The notes: generated by a model from the sequence alone, not told the origin. Positions 35,252-44,642 are shown, counted from the stretch's first letter. The stretch: DNA of 64,000 bases from Microvirga subterranea (GCF_003350535.1 NZ_QQBB01000001.1:62001-126000); one strand, 5' to 3'. Program-made: numbers and translations.

Positions 35252-36178
35252 TCAGGCCTCCCGCTCGACCACGAAGCGCACCGCCTCCCGCAGGATCTCC
35301 GCCCGGGGGCCGAACCCGTCGAGAGCGCCTTGCGCCTTTTCGACGAGGTCGCGGCATTCGCGCCTTGCGCCCTCCATGCCGAGGAGGTCGACCAGGGTCG
35401 CCTTGCCCTTCTCCTGATCCTTGCCGGTGCGCTTGCCCATCGCCTCGGCCGAGGCTTCCCGGTCCAGAATGTCGTCGGCCACCTGGAAGGCCGCGCCTAA
35501 GGCGCGCCCGTATTCGACGAGACGGCCACGGGCCGCAGCATCCGCCCGGCCGACGATGGCCCCCGCCTCCACCGAGAAGGTGAGGATCGCCCCGGTCTTC
35601 ATCATCTGGAGGCGCCGCACGTCGGCCTCGGCGAGGTCCGCCGGGCCGTAGCGCCCCTCCGCCGACAGGTCGAGGAGCTGGCCGCCGACCATGCCGCCGA
35701 GCCCGGACGCGCGGGCGAGCCCGAGCACGAGATCCGAGCGGATCGCCGGATCGGCATCGGTCGCCGGATCGGCCAGCACCTCGAAGGCGAGGGTCTGGAG
35801 CGCATCGCCCACCAGGATCGCGGTCGCCTCGTCGAAGGCGCGGTGCACTGTCGGGCGGCCCCGGCGCAGGTCGTCGTCGTCCATGGACGGCAGGTCGTCG
35901 TGAACCAGGGAATAGCAGTGCAGCAGCTCCACGGCGCAGCCGGCCCGAAGCGGCCCCTCCCCGTCCCGGCCCAGCAGCCGGGCCGTCTCGATGGTGAGGA
36001 ACGGCCGCAGGCGCTTGCCGCCGCCCAAGGCCCCATGCCGCATGGCGGCCATCAGCCGGGCCGGCCGGGCAATCTCGCCGTGGCGGACTTTGTCTGCTAG
36101 CAAGGTCTCGAGACTTGCTTCGACAACCTCTGCGGCCTCTCTGAGCCGCGCCGTGAAAGTGATGGTGGATGGCGTCAT
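35252..36178 (-). CDS. ispA: Farnesyl/geranylgeranyl diphosphate synthase
   Basis: Short-chain trans-prenyl diphosphate synthase (308 residues). First Asp-rich motif HDDLPSMDDDDLRRG near 95-108 with bacterial type II spacing, second ADDILD near 235. GGGKRLRPFL is the IPP-binding region. The final product (C15 vs C20) is not clear. The start ATG (36178-36176) overlaps the ATG of mtgA on the other strand. Convergent with the cyclase, seven bases apart. Confidence 0.92.
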   Translation of the reverse strand: MTPSTITFTARLREAAEVVEASLETLLADKVRHGEIARPARLMAAMRHGALGGGKRLRPFLTIETARLLGRDGEGPLRAGCAVELLHCYSLVHDDLPSMDDDDLRRGRPTVHRAFDEATAILVGDALQTLAFEVLADPATDADPAIRSDLVLGLARASGLGGMVGGQLLDLSAEGRYGPADLAEADVRRLQMMKTGAILTFSVEAGAIVGRADAAARGRLVEYGRALGAAFQVADDILDREASAEAMGKRTGKDQEKGKATLVDLLGMEGARRECRDLVEKAQGALDGFGPRAEILREAVRFVVEREA

Positions 36179-36968
36179 GACGAGCCTGGATTCGGAGGGG
36201 GCAGCCACCCCGCCCGCGAAGTCGGTACAGGGGGAATCCGGGCCGGGCTGGACGATTCAGGCAGGACGGAAGCGGCCTGTGCTGACGCCGGGCCGCCTCC
36301 TCCGCCGCTTCGTTCAGATCGGCTTCGGGCTGGTACTCTTATGGGTCGGCACGGTCTTTTGGCTAGGGCTTTTGTACTGGGCCGTCCCGCCCGTCTCCAC
36401 CCTGATGCTCGGCCGCTGGCTCACCCTGCAGCCCGTGGAGCGCGACTACGTGGATCTCGAGGAGATGTCGCCGCACCTGCCCCTCGCGGTCCTGACCTCG
36501 GAAGACGGCCGCTTCTGCGAGCATGGCGGCGTGGACTGGGACATGCTGCGCGCCGTGGTGGAGGCCGCGGACGAGGACGGCCCCTCCCGGGGCGCCTCGA
36601 CGATCCCCATGCAGGCGGCCAAGAACCTCTTCCTCTGGCCCAGCCGCTCCTATGTGCGCAAGGGACTGGAGCTGCCGGTGGCGCTCTATCTCGACCTCAT
36701 CTGGACCAAGCGCCGCATGATGGAGAACTACCTGAACATCGCCGAGTGGGGCGAAGGGGTCTTCGGGGCCGAGGCCGCGGCCCGACGCTATTTCGGCAAG
36801 CCCGCCAAGAACCTCACGCGGCGGGAGGCCGCGCTCCTCGCCACGGCCCTGCCGAATCCGCTCGTGCGCAACCCGGCCCGGCCCACCCGCCGCCACCAGG
36901 TCTTGGCAGCGCGGCTCATGGGGCGTATGGAGAGGGCGGCGCCCTATAGCGGCTGCCTGAAAAGTTAG
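36177..36968 (+). CDS. mtgA: Monofunctional biosynthetic peptidoglycan transglycosylase
   Basis: GT51 glycosyltransferase polymerising lipid II (263 residues). Membrane anchor near 48-72; catalytic motif SEDGRFCEHGGVDWDML near 108 (first Glu of ED is catalytic); GASTIPMQAAKNLFLWPSRS near 140; KRRMMENYLNIAEWGEGVFGAE near 180. The ATG at 36177 overlaps the divergent ispA ATG; a GTG at 36279 would give a shorter protein still keeping the anchor. Which start is used is uncertain. Confidence 0.93.
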   Translation: MTSLDSEGAATPPAKSVQGESGPGWTIQAGRKRPVLTPGRLLRRFVQIGFGLVLLWVGTVFWLGLLYWAVPPVSTLMLGRWLTLQPVERDYVDLEEMSPHLPLAVLTSEDGRFCEHGGVDWDMLRAVVEAADEDGPSRGASTIPMQAAKNLFLWPSRSYVRKGLELPVALYLDLIWTKRRMMENYLNIAEWGEGVFGAEAAARRYFGKPAKNLTRREAALLATALPNPLVRNPARPTRRHQVLAARLMGRMERAAPYSGCLKS

Positions 36969-37090
36969 GTCTTTGGCCAAGGGGACTAGATATTTCCTCA
37001 AAGACCATGTATGAGGCGCAACCTCATCAGATTGAGATGTGAGCGTTCCCCGGTTTGAGCGGGCGCTCCGCTATTGACCGGAGACGAGAA

Positions 37091-37276
37091 ATGGCCGTTC
37101 CAAAGAGAAAAACGTCGCCTTCGCGGCGCGGCATGCGTCGCTCCGCCGATGCCTTGAAGGCCCCGACCTACATCGAGGACAAGGATTCCGGCGAGCTGCG
37201 CCGTCCTCACCACATCGACCTGAAGACCGGCATGTACCGTGGCCGTCAGGTCCTGAAGGTGAAGTCGGAAGCCTAA
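37091..37276 (+). CDS. rpmF: 50S ribosomal protein L32
   Basis: 61-residue ribosomal protein. [20 protein letters not shown] is the typical start, and the alphaproteobacterial form has [17 protein letters not shown] at the end, without zinc cysteines. A short independent unit ended by the hairpin at 37301. Confidence 0.97.
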   Translation: MAVPKRKTSPSRRGMRRSADALKAPTYIEDKDSGELRRPHHIDLKTGMYRGRQVLKVKSEA

Positions 37277-37300
37277 GACTTCGCATCCTGCGACATCAAG

Positions 37301-37326
37301 AACCGGCGTCTCAGCGCCGGTTTTTT
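37301..37326 (+). terminator. Rho-independent terminator of rpmF
   Basis: AACCGGCG (37301-37308), short loop, CGCCGGTT and then TTTTTT. Classic form, 25 bases after the rpmF stop. Confidence 0.93.
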
Positions 37327-37476
37327 GTGCGTGGAAAAGCCCGGCCAAGCTTGGTTTTCCGGCCCGGCCTTTACGCTCCCTTAAGCCTGAGGCCGGATCC
37401 TGCCCCCTTGTTCCTCCGGGGTTCGAGCTGGCTGCGCCCTTCGCGCCGCTCCTCCCCGGGCGGCGGGTGATCGAGG

Positions 37477-39123
37477 ATGAGCGTGATGGCGACGAGGCGG
37501 CAGGGTCGGACGGGAATCTTCAAAGGCGCATCCCGGACGCCGCGAAAGGCCGCTCCCACGGGTCCGCAGGCCGCCCTCGCGGCCCTGAAAGGCGTCACCT
37601 ATGCGTGGGATCTCGGGTCCGATGCGCTGACCTGGGGGCCCAACGCCGCCGACGTGCTCGGTCTCTCGCCAAGCGTCCTCCCCCGAACCGGCAGGGCCTT
37701 CGCCCAGATGATCGAGCCGGGAAGCGGGCTCGACCGCCGGGACGCCATGGCGGCGGACGAGCGCGGCAACCGCACGTTCGACGGGTGCTACGCCCTGCGC
37801 CTCTCGGCCGGCCATGTCCTGATGGTGCAGGATGCCGGCCGCTGGCAGGTCGATGCCGAGGGCCGTCCCTCCCTCCTGCGCGGGCTGCTGCGGGCCGATC
37901 CGGCCGCGAGCGCACCGGAACTCCTGCCGGCCGCCATCAAGGCGCGCTCGGCCCTCTTTCGGCAGATCCAGGACCAGATCGACGAGGCGGCGCAGCTCTC
38001 CCATACCTGCACGCTCATCGCCGGCGCCGTCAGTGAGGATGATGACGTTTCCATCGGCGAGGTGGCGCGCGCCCTGCGCCCCATGCTGCGCCGAGGCGAC
38101 CGCTGCGATGCCCTGGGGACGAACCGCTTCGCCCTGACGCTGGCCTGTTGCCCCGCCTCGGAGGCTCCCGGCGCCATGAAGCGTGCGGCCGCCCTCATCA
38201 AGGCCGACGCGCCGGACCTGACGCTCCATCTCGGCGCCGCCTGCTCGCCGGATCACACCTTCGAGGCCGTGAAGCTGATGCGCTTCGCCGCCCAAGCCCT
38301 CGACCGGGCGGTCGCACGCTCCGAGACGGCCGTGCTCCACAAGATGCACCATGGGACGAAGCCGAAGGCCGCCGAGCAGGCGTCCTTCGATCTCGCGGCA
38401 ATCCTCAACGACCGCCGCCTGATCCTGACCGGGCAGCCTCTGGTCGATGCCCCGTCGCGCCAGCCGGCCCTGGTCCAGGCCTGCCCGGCCGTCGGTTCTC
38501 CGGACGGCATGTCCGCACCCACCGGGCTGGTCCGCGCTACCGAGGAGGCGAACGTCGCCCTCCTCGTCGACGGACGTCTGCTGGAGCTGGCGGCGGACCA
38601 CCTGGCACGCCACCACGAGGCGCGCCTCGCGCTTCTGGTCTCCGCCGCGACCTTGCGCGACCGGGAATGGCTGCCGATGCTGGCGGCGCATCTCGGAGCC
38701 CGGCCCGGCATCGCGTCCCGGCTGATCGTCCAGGTCCCCGAGGCGGTCGCGGGCGATCCGGAGGCGGCGCTGGCGCCGCTCAACACCATGAAGGCGTTCG
38801 GGGTCGGGATCGGGCTCACGGGCTTCGGCACCGGCCATGCGTCGCTCGCCGCCCTTCAGTCCCTGCCGGTCGATCTCGCGGTGATCGACGGCGTCTTCGT
38901 CCAGTCCCTCAAGCGCTCGACGGACGACCGGCTCTTCGTGCGCACCCTGATCGACATGGCCCGGCATCTCGGCATCGCGACCGCCGCCGAAGGCGTGGAC
39001 GAGGAGGCCTCGGCCCGGCTGCTGTCGGCGTGGGGGATCGATTACATGCAGGGAGCCCTGTTCGGCGAGGCCAAGCCCCTCGCGCAACCGGAGACGCTCC
39101 TTCAGCGCCTCAGGCGCGCCTGA
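37477..39123 (+). CDS. Degenerate GGDEF-EAL domain protein
   Basis: 548 residues. N-terminal about 30-140 looks PAS-like (YAWDLGSDALTWGPNAADVLG). The middle (150-285) occupies a GGDEF position but lacks GGDEF (RRGDRCDALGTNRFALTLAC). The C-terminal third is EAL-like: GIGLTGFGTGHASLAALQSL replaces the DDFGTG motif, while TAAEGVDEEASARLLSAWGIDYMQG keeps the AEGVE region. The EAL tripeptide itself is absent, replaced near QPLVDAP. Metal ligands are therefore missing, so it probably binds rather than makes or cuts cyclic di-GMP, or is a protein-interaction scaffold. Convergent with phaR, eight bases apart. Confidence 0.82.
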   Translation: MSVMATRRQGRTGIFKGASRTPRKAAPTGPQAALAALKGVTYAWDLGSDALTWGPNAADVLGLSPSVLPRTGRAFAQMIEPGSGLDRRDAMAADERGNRTFDGCYALRLSAGHVLMVQDAGRWQVDAEGRPSLLRGLLRADPAASAPELLPAAIKARSALFRQIQDQIDEAAQLSHTCTLIAGAVSEDDDVSIGEVARALRPMLRRGDRCDALGTNRFALTLACCPASEAPGAMKRAAALIKADAPDLTLHLGAACSPDHTFEAVKLMRFAAQALDRAVARSETAVLHKMHHGTKPKAAEQASFDLAAILNDRRLILTGQPLVDAPSRQPALVQACPAVGSPDGMSAPTGLVRATEEANVALLVDGRLLELAADHLARHHEARLALLVSAATLRDREWLPMLAAHLGARPGIASRLIVQVPEAVAGDPEAALAPLNTMKAFGVGIGLTGFGTGHASLAALQSLPVDLAVIDGVFVQSLKRSTDDRLFVRTLIDMARHLGIATAAEGVDEEASARLLSAWGIDYMQGALFGEAKPLAQPETLLQRLRRA

Positions 39124-39131
39124 TCGGCGGA

Positions 39132-39713
39132 CTATTTGCGGGCCAGCTTGTCGAGCTTGGCCTGCATGTCGGCCATCTGCTTCTTCAGGGTCTCGAGCTC
39201 GCCGGAGGCTTCGGTCTTCGGTTCGGCCTTGGACTTGGCTTCGTCCTCGTCCGCCTGCCGCTGGGCGAAGGGCGAGAACATGCGCATGGCGTCGGTGAAG
39301 AGCGACATGTTCTTGCGCACCTGCTCCTCCATGGCGTGGAAGGCACCGGGGCCGAAGGCCTGGGACATCTGCTCCCTCAGCTTCTGCTGCTCCCGGGAGA
39401 GATTGTCCATGGAGAACTCGAGATAACTCGGCACCAGCGACTGGAGGCTGTCGCCGTAGAAGCGGATGAGCTGGCGCAGGACCGTGACGGGCAGCAGGTT
39501 CTGCCCCTCCTTGTTCTCCTGCTCGAAGATGATCTGGGTCAGGACCGAGCGGGTGATGTCGTCGCCGGACTTCGCGTCGAAGACCACGAAGTCCTCGCCT
39601 TGGCGCACCATGCCGGCGAGGTCTTCCAGCGTGACGTAGGTCGATGTGCCCGTGTGATAGAGGCGGCGATTGGCGTATTTCTTGATGACTGTCGGTTCTT
39701 TTTCCGTCGCCAT
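39132..39713 (-). CDS. phaR: Polyhydroxyalkanoate synthesis repressor PhaR
   Basis: Repressor that senses PHA granules and controls phasin and PHA genes (193 residues). The DNA-binding PHB accumulation domain IKKYANRRLYHTGTSTYVTL is at about 9-30, followed by DITRSVLTQIIFEQE. The C-terminal half is a coiled coil ending LKKQMADMQAKLDKLARK. Start ATG 39713 is preferred to 39737. Divergent from phaA 250 bases away; the intervening spacer may hold its operator. Confidence 0.94.
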   Translation of the reverse strand: MATEKEPTVIKKYANRRLYHTGTSTYVTLEDLAGMVRQGEDFVVFDAKSGDDITRSVLTQIIFEQENKEGQNLLPVTVLRQLIRFYGDSLQSLVPSYLEFSMDNLSREQQKLREQMSQAFGPGAFHAMEEQVRKNMSLFTDAMRMFSPFAQRQADEDEAKSKAEPKTEASGELETLKKQMADMQAKLDKLARK

Positions 39714-39963
39714 GTGTCCCAAAGCGGTCCTCTCCACAACTCGAAAAAACCTGCACGGCCAGGGCCGCTTATGTCTAATTGTCTAGGACTTCAGCACTTT
39801 TGCCTAGATACTAGTTGCATGGCTGCCCGCGCAAAGCCGCAGGGCTTCCTAAGCAATCGGACTATGCCCCACCAGAGGGCGCTTGACTTCCCTTTTTCTG
39901 AGGCTTTGATCGAACCATCAACAGGCTGCCGCAATGTTCGGCAGGCCAGCACAGGAGACAGGA

Positions 39964-41142
39964 ATGGCCCGAGACAGCATCGTCATCGTCGGCGCGGCGC
40001 GTACGCCCGTCGGCTCGTTCAACGGAGCCTTCGCCAACACGCCCGCCCATGATCTGGGCGCCATCGCCATCAAGGAAGCGCTGTCGCGCGCCAAGGTCGA
40101 CGGGGCCGAGGTGGACGAGGTGATCCTCGGCCAGATCCTCACCGCCGGCCAGGGCCAGAACCCCGCCCGCCAGGCCGCCATGGCGGCCGGCATCCCGCAC
40201 GAGAAGACCGCCTGGGGCCTCAACCAGCTCTGCGGCTCGGGGCTGCGCACGGTCGCCATCGGCATGCAGCAGATCGCCAACGGGGACGCCAGCATCATCG
40301 TGGCGGGCGGCCAGGAATCCATGTCCCAGGCGCCTCACGCCGCCTACATGCGCTCCGGCACCAAAATGGGCGACTTCAAGCTCGTCGACACCATGCTGAA
40401 GGACGGCCTCATGGACGCCTTCCACGGCTACCACATGGGCAACACCGCCGAGAACGTGGCCCAGCGCTGGCAGCTGACCCGCGAGGAGCAGGACCAGTTC
40501 GCGGTCTCGTCGCAGAACAAGGCCGAGGCCGCCCAGAAGGCCGGCCGCTTCAAGGACGAGATCGTGCCCGTCACCATCTCGTCCCGCAAGGGCGACACGA
40601 TCGTCGACCAGGACGAGTACATCCGCGCCGGCACGACGATCGATGCGGTCGCCAAGCTGAAGCCCGCCTTCTCCAAGGAGGGCACGGTTACGGCCGGCAA
40701 CGCGTCCGGCATCAACGACGGCGCCGCCGCCATCGTGCTCATGACCGAGGAGGAGGCCGAGCGCCGCGGCCTGACCCCGCTCGCCCGCATCGCCTCCTGG
40801 GCCACCGCCGGCGTCGATCCGGCCATCATGGGCACCGGCCCGATCCCGGCCTCGCGCAAGGCGCTCGAAAAGGCCGGCTGGAAGGTCTCCGATCTCGAGC
40901 TCGTCGAGGCGAACGAGGCCTTCGCGGCGCAGGCGCTCGCGGTCAACAAGGACATGGGCTGGGATCCGTCGATCGTGAACGTCAACGGCGGCGCCATCGC
41001 CATCGGCCATCCGATCGGCGCCTCGGGCGGCCGCGTCCTCGTGACCCTGCTGCACGAGATGGGCCGCCGCAACGCCCGCAAGGGCCTCGCGACGCTCTGC
41101 ATCGGCGGCGGCATGGGCATCGCCATGTGCCTCGAGCGCTGA
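39964..41142 (+). CDS. phaA: Acetyl-CoA acetyltransferase (beta-ketothiolase)
   Basis: Thiolase condensing two acetyl-CoA to acetoacetyl-CoA for PHB (392 residues). Active-site C90 in [13 protein letters not shown] near 349 in [14 protein letters not shown], and C near 379 in CIGGGMG. AGGAG precedes the ATG at 39964. First of the phaA-phaB pair, separated from phaB by 274 bases that contain a palindrome repeat. Confidence 0.95.
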   Translation: MARDSIVIVGAARTPVGSFNGAFANTPAHDLGAIAIKEALSRAKVDGAEVDEVILGQILTAGQGQNPARQAAMAAGIPHEKTAWGLNQLCGSGLRTVAIGMQQIANGDASIIVAGGQESMSQAPHAAYMRSGTKMGDFKLVDTMLKDGLMDAFHGYHMGNTAENVAQRWQLTREEQDQFAVSSQNKAEAAQKAGRFKDEIVPVTISSRKGDTIVDQDEYIRAGTTIDAVAKLKPAFSKEGTVTAGNASGINDGAAAIVLMTEEEAERRGLTPLARIASWATAGVDPAIMGTGPIPASRKALEKAGWKVSDLELVEANEAFAAQALAVNKDMGWDPSIVNVNGGAIAIGHPIGASGGRVLVTLLHEMGRRNARKGLATLCIGGGMGIAMCLER

Positions 41143-41187
41143 GGCGGCGCCCTAACGGTAATCCGTTCGATAGCTGCGATGCCGGCT

Positions 41188-41302
41188 AGAGCATCGGACC
41201 CAAAAGTGGTGCCCACTTTTGGGATCCATCCGATGCTCCGCCTGTTAAGCGGCGCATCGTTCGGGCGGAAAGCCGGGTCCACTTTTCCGCACGATGCGCT
41301 AG
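41188..41302. repeat. Paired-palindrome intergenic repeat, copy 2
   Basis: Near copy of 27549-27664. First palindrome AGAGCATCGGACCCAAAAGTG with CACTTTTGGG..CCGATGCTC (41188-41238), second GCGCATCGTTCGGGCGG with CCACTTTTCCGCACGATGCGC (41252-41300). It sits between phaA and phaB. The strong stems may affect transcript stability or termination. Confidence 0.9.
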
Positions 41303-41416
41303 TCGCCGCGACGAATCCTAGGCTATGATTCAAGGCGGTCCGGCTCCCGGACCGCCTTTGCCACAGATAGGGTCCAGCAGAGACCCGCTTGGAAACGGCC
41401 TGGGAAGGAGACAGAC

Positions 41417-42142
41417 ATGGCGCGCGTCGCATTGGTCACCGGCGGCACTCGCGGCATCGGAGCCGCGATCTCGATGGCCCTCAAGAAGGCAGGCTACACG
41501 GTCGCGGCGAATTACGGCGGCAACGATGCGGCCGCGAACCAGTTCAAGAGCGAGTCGGGGATCCCCGTCTACAAGTTCGACGTCTCGGACGCCGCGGCCT
41601 GCGAGGCTGGCATCCGGGCGATCGAGGCCGAGCTCGGGCCGGTCGACATCCTGGTCAACAATGCGGGCATCACCCGGGACGGCATGTTCCACAAGATGAC
41701 CTTCGACCAGTGGTCGGCCGTCATCCGCACCAACCTCGATTCGATGTTCACCTGCACCCGGCCCGTGATCGACGGCATGCGCGCGCGCAATTTCGGCCGG
41801 ATCATCATCATCTCGTCCATCAACGGCCAGAAGGGCCAGATGGGCCAGGCGAACTATTCCGCCGCGAAGGCCGGCGTGATCGGCTTCGCCAAGGCGCTGG
41901 CGCAGGAGAACGCCAACAAGGGCGTCACCGTGAACGTGATCGCGCCGGGCTACATCGCCACCGAGATGGTGAAGGCCGTGCCCGAAGAGGTGCTGAAGTC
42001 GAAGATCTTGCCCCTCATCCCGGTCGGCCGCCTCGGCGAGGCCGAGGAGATCGCCCGCAGCGTCCTGTTCCTCGCGGGCGAGGATGCGGGCTTCATCACC
42101 GGCTCGACCCTGTCGGTGAACGGCGGGCAGTACATGGCTTGA
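41417..42142 (+). CDS. phaB: Acetoacetyl-CoA reductase
   Basis: NADPH-dependent SDR enzyme (241 residues) producing (R)-3-hydroxybutyryl-CoA. Cofactor motif TGGTRGIG at 8-15, NNAG 81-84, catalytic S134, Y147 and K151 (YSAAK). IAPGYIATEMVKAVPEEVL is typical of PhaB. Strong GGAAGGAG ribosome site. PhaC synthase is not in this window. Ended by a terminator at 42188. Confidence 0.95.
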   Translation: MARVALVTGGTRGIGAAISMALKKAGYTVAANYGGNDAAANQFKSESGIPVYKFDVSDAAACEAGIRAIEAELGPVDILVNNAGITRDGMFHKMTFDQWSAVIRTNLDSMFTCTRPVIDGMRARNFGRIIIISSINGQKGQMGQANYSAAKAGVIGFAKALAQENANKGVTVNVIAPGYIATEMVKAVPEEVLKSKILPLIPVGRLGEAEEIARSVLFLAGEDAGFITGSTLSVNGGQYMA

Positions 42143-42187
42143 TGCAGCCGTCCCGACGAAACGCGGGACAGGCTCATAGGTGCTGCG

Positions 42188-42220
42188 CGAAAGCTCTCCC
42201 CAGACGGAGAGCTTTCGTTT
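42188..42220 (+). terminator. Terminator after phaB
   Basis: CGAAAGCTCTCC (42188-42199), loop CCAGAC, GGAGAGCTTTCG (42206-42217) and TTT. Twelve-base stem, well placed 45 bases after the phaB stop. Confidence 0.88.
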
Positions 42221-42233
42221 ATGGCGGGCCATC

Positions 42234-43106
42234 ATGACGACGCGCACCGCCACCACCATCGGCTTCACGGCCGTTCTCCTCTGGTCCCTTCTGGCCCTGC
42301 TGACGGCTGCGACCGGCACGATCCCGCCGTTCCAGCTCGCGGCGATGACCTTCCTGATCGGCGGACTCGTCGGCATGACGAGCTGGATCGCGCGGCCCGA
42401 GGGCATAAAGGCGCTGCGTCAGAAGCCCGTGGTCTGGGCGCTCGGCCTCGGCGGCCTCTTCGGCTACCACGCCCTCTACTTCGCGGCCCTGCGCCTCGCG
42501 CCGCCGGCGGAGTCGGGGCTCATCAACTATCTCTGGCCGCTCCTGATCGTGCTGTTCTCCTCGCTGCTGCCAGGCGAGCACCTCAAGCGCGCCCATCTCG
42601 TCGGGGCCTTCCTGGGTTTCGCCGGCGTCGTGGTGCTGATCGCCGGGCGGGGCGCGCTCGACGCCAGGACCGAGTACCTGCCGGGCTACCTCTGCGCTCT
42701 CGTGGCCGCCTTCGTGTGGGGCGGCTACTCGGTGCTGTCGCGGCGCTTCGGCCAGGTGCCCACCGACGCAGTGGCGGGCTTCTGCCTGGCAACCTCCGCC
42801 CTGAGCCTCGTGTGCCACTGGCTGTTCGAGACGACGGTCTGGCCCGAGACGTCGATGCAGTGGCTGGCGCTGATCGGCCTCGGCATCGGCCCCGTGGGCG
42901 CGGCCTTCTATGTCTGGGACATCGGCATGAAGCGAGGGGACATCCGCCTGCTCGGCGTCGCCTCCTACGCGACCCCGGTGCTGTCGACGCTCATCCTGGT
43001 CGCCGCCGGCTATGCGGAACCGACCCTGACGCTCGCCCTGTCCTGCGGGCTGATCGTGGCGGGAGCGCTCGTCGCGACCCTTATGGGGAGGAGCGCCCGA
43101 GCATGA
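42234..43106 (+). CDS. DMT family transporter, YddG-like exporter
   Basis: Ten-span EamA-type transporter (290 residues). GLINYLWPLLIVLFSSLLPGE and AAFYVWDIGMKRGDIRLLGVASY with TPVLSTLIL closely resemble the aromatic amino-acid exporter YddG. Starts at ATG 42234, just after the phaB terminator. Its last 26 bases overlap the end of the convergent acetyltransferase gene. Confidence 0.86.
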   Translation: MTTRTATTIGFTAVLLWSLLALLTAATGTIPPFQLAAMTFLIGGLVGMTSWIARPEGIKALRQKPVVWALGLGGLFGYHALYFAALRLAPPAESGLINYLWPLLIVLFSSLLPGEHLKRAHLVGAFLGFAGVVVLIAGRGALDARTEYLPGYLCALVAAFVWGGYSVLSRRFGQVPTDAVAGFCLATSALSLVCHWLFETTVWPETSMQWLALIGLGIGPVGAAFYVWDIGMKRGDIRLLGVASYATPVLSTLILVAAGYAEPTLTLALSCGLIVAGALVATLMGRSARA

Positions 43107-43839
43107 CCCGGTGGGTGTAGCGGTAAGCGAGCCCGAACCCGAGCGCGCCATAGAGCGAGCGGGCGATCTCGTTCTCCTCGCGCACCTGGAGATAGGCCGT
43201 GTGGGCGCCTTCCGTGCAGCCCCAGGCCATGAGGCTCAGGACCACGCGGCGGCCAAGGCCGATCCCCCGCAGGTCCGGCGCCACCACGATGTCGTAGAGG
43301 CCGATATAGCCCCGCTCGACGACCCCAAGGCCCCAGGCGACCGGGCGGTCGTCGAGATTGAGCGTCGCGAAGGCGGCCTTCTGACGGATGCGCGAGACGA
43401 TGCCCATCAGGGACGTCTCGTCGGCCTTGTCGCCGCCATAGGCTTCCGAAGCCTCGTGCACCCATTGCTTCGACACCTTGGGCGAGATCGTCACCTCCGG
43501 ATCAGTCTCGCACTCCCTGCCGACGGGCGCCGCGAGGACATGCGTCGGCTCGATCTCCTTGAAATGCCGGGCGGCCAAAAGCGCATCCGCCTCGGGAGCC
43601 TGGAGCCCGTTGAGGCGGAAGGTGGGGCGCAGGTTCGCGGCGATGAAATGCGCGCTCATGTAGTCGAGCAGCGCCTCGTCGAGGGCGGCGCCGGGCATGA
43701 GCGGCGTCGCGGAATTGGCGCGTTTCGTGTAGCCGTTCGCAAGCCGCAGGATCCAGCCGTCATAGGCCTGGTAGTCGAAGGACGGCCAGGCGTTGAGGAG
43801 ACGGCTCTCGAGTCCGAGAATGAGGCTGTGATCGCTCAT
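43081..43839 (-). CDS. GNAT family N-acetyltransferase
   Basis: 252-residue protein: an N-terminal GNAT-like half (WILRLANGYTKRANSATPL near 26-44) and a C-terminal GNAT domain with VAPDLRGIGLGRRVVLSLMAWG near 200 and NEIARSLYGALGFGLAYRY. Proteins of this layout are annotated GNAT in Rhizobiales. ATG 43839 has AAGGA upstream. Convergent 26-base overlap with the YddG-like gene. Confidence 0.85.
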   Translation of the reverse strand: MSDHSLILGLESRLLNAWPSFDYQAYDGWILRLANGYTKRANSATPLMPGAALDEALLDYMSAHFIAANLRPTFRLNGLQAPEADALLAARHFKEIEPTHVLAAPVGRECETDPEVTISPKVSKQWVHEASEAYGGDKADETSLMGIVSRIRQKAAFATLNLDDRPVAWGLGVVERGYIGLYDIVVAPDLRGIGLGRRVVLSLMAWGCTEGAHTAYLQVREENEIARSLYGALGFGLAYRYTHRVMLGRSSP

Positions 43840-43871
43840 GGAATCCTTATACCCCCAAATCCGCCTCGGCG

Positions 43872-44642
43872 TCAGAACCTGTTCTTCCATTCCCGCAGGG
43901 CGCGGAAGACCTCGACCGGCGGGGCGCCGCCCTCCTTGTGGACGGCCTTGGCGAGCGCCGGATCGCCCGCGCGCAGGAAGGGGTTCGTGGCCTTCTCCTG
44001 CCCGATCGTGGTCGGCACGAGGAAGCCTCCCTTCGCCTGGGCGGCCTCGGCCTCGGCGATCCGCGCCTTGAGGGCCGCATTGTCGGGATCGGCCGCAAGG
44101 GCGAAGCGTCCGTTCGAGAGGGTGTAGTCGTGGCCGCAGAAGACCCGGGCGTCGTCGGGAAGCGCCGCGAGGCGCTGCAGCGAGGCCCAGAGGTCCGCGT
44201 AGTCCCCTTCCAGCACCCGCCCGCAGCCGAGGGTGAAGAGCGTGTCGCCCGCGAACAGGTCGCGGTCCGCCGCGAACCAGTAGGACACGTGATCGGCGCA
44301 GTGCCCCGGCGTCTCCCACACATGGGCCTGGAGCCCACCCACATGGACCGTGTCGCCCTCGCGCACGAACGCATCGGCGAGCGGGACGGAATCGCGCGCC
44401 TTCTGCGGCGCGACGACCCGGCAGCCCGTGCGCTGCTTCAGGGGCGCGATCGCCTGGACGTGATCCGCATGGCGGTGCGTCACGAGAATGTCGGTGAGCT
44501 GCCAGCCGGTGTCCTTGAGGGCCTGAAGGATCGGCCCTTCCTCCGGCGCGTCGATCGCCGCGCAGGCTCCCGTGTTGGGATCGTGGACGAGAGCGCCGAT
44601 ATTGTCGCTGAGGCAGCGAAAGACGTGGACTTGAGCGGGCAT
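43872..44642 (-). CDS. gloB: Hydroxyacylglutathione hydrolase (glyoxalase II)
   Basis: Metallo-beta-lactamase-fold enzyme finishing methylglyoxal detoxification (256 residues). Metal motif THRHADHV with H56, H58, D60, H61; further ligands in TPGHCADH, GDTLFTLGCGR and GHDYT. The C-terminal glutathione-binding tail ends FRALREWKNRF. ATG 44642 is favoured over a GTG at 44669. Divergent from a methyltransferase. 32 bases separate it from the downstream acetyltransferase, so the two may be cotranscribed. Confidence 0.94.
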   Translation of the reverse strand: MPAQVHVFRCLSDNIGALVHDPNTGACAAIDAPEEGPILQALKDTGWQLTDILVTHRHADHVQAIAPLKQRTGCRVVAPQKARDSVPLADAFVREGDTVHVGGLQAHVWETPGHCADHVSYWFAADRDLFAGDTLFTLGCGRVLEGDYADLWASLQRLAALPDDARVFCGHDYTLSNGRFALAADPDNAALKARIAEAEAAQAKGGFLVPTTIGQEKATNPFLRAGDPALAKAVHKEGGAPPVEVFRALREWKNRF

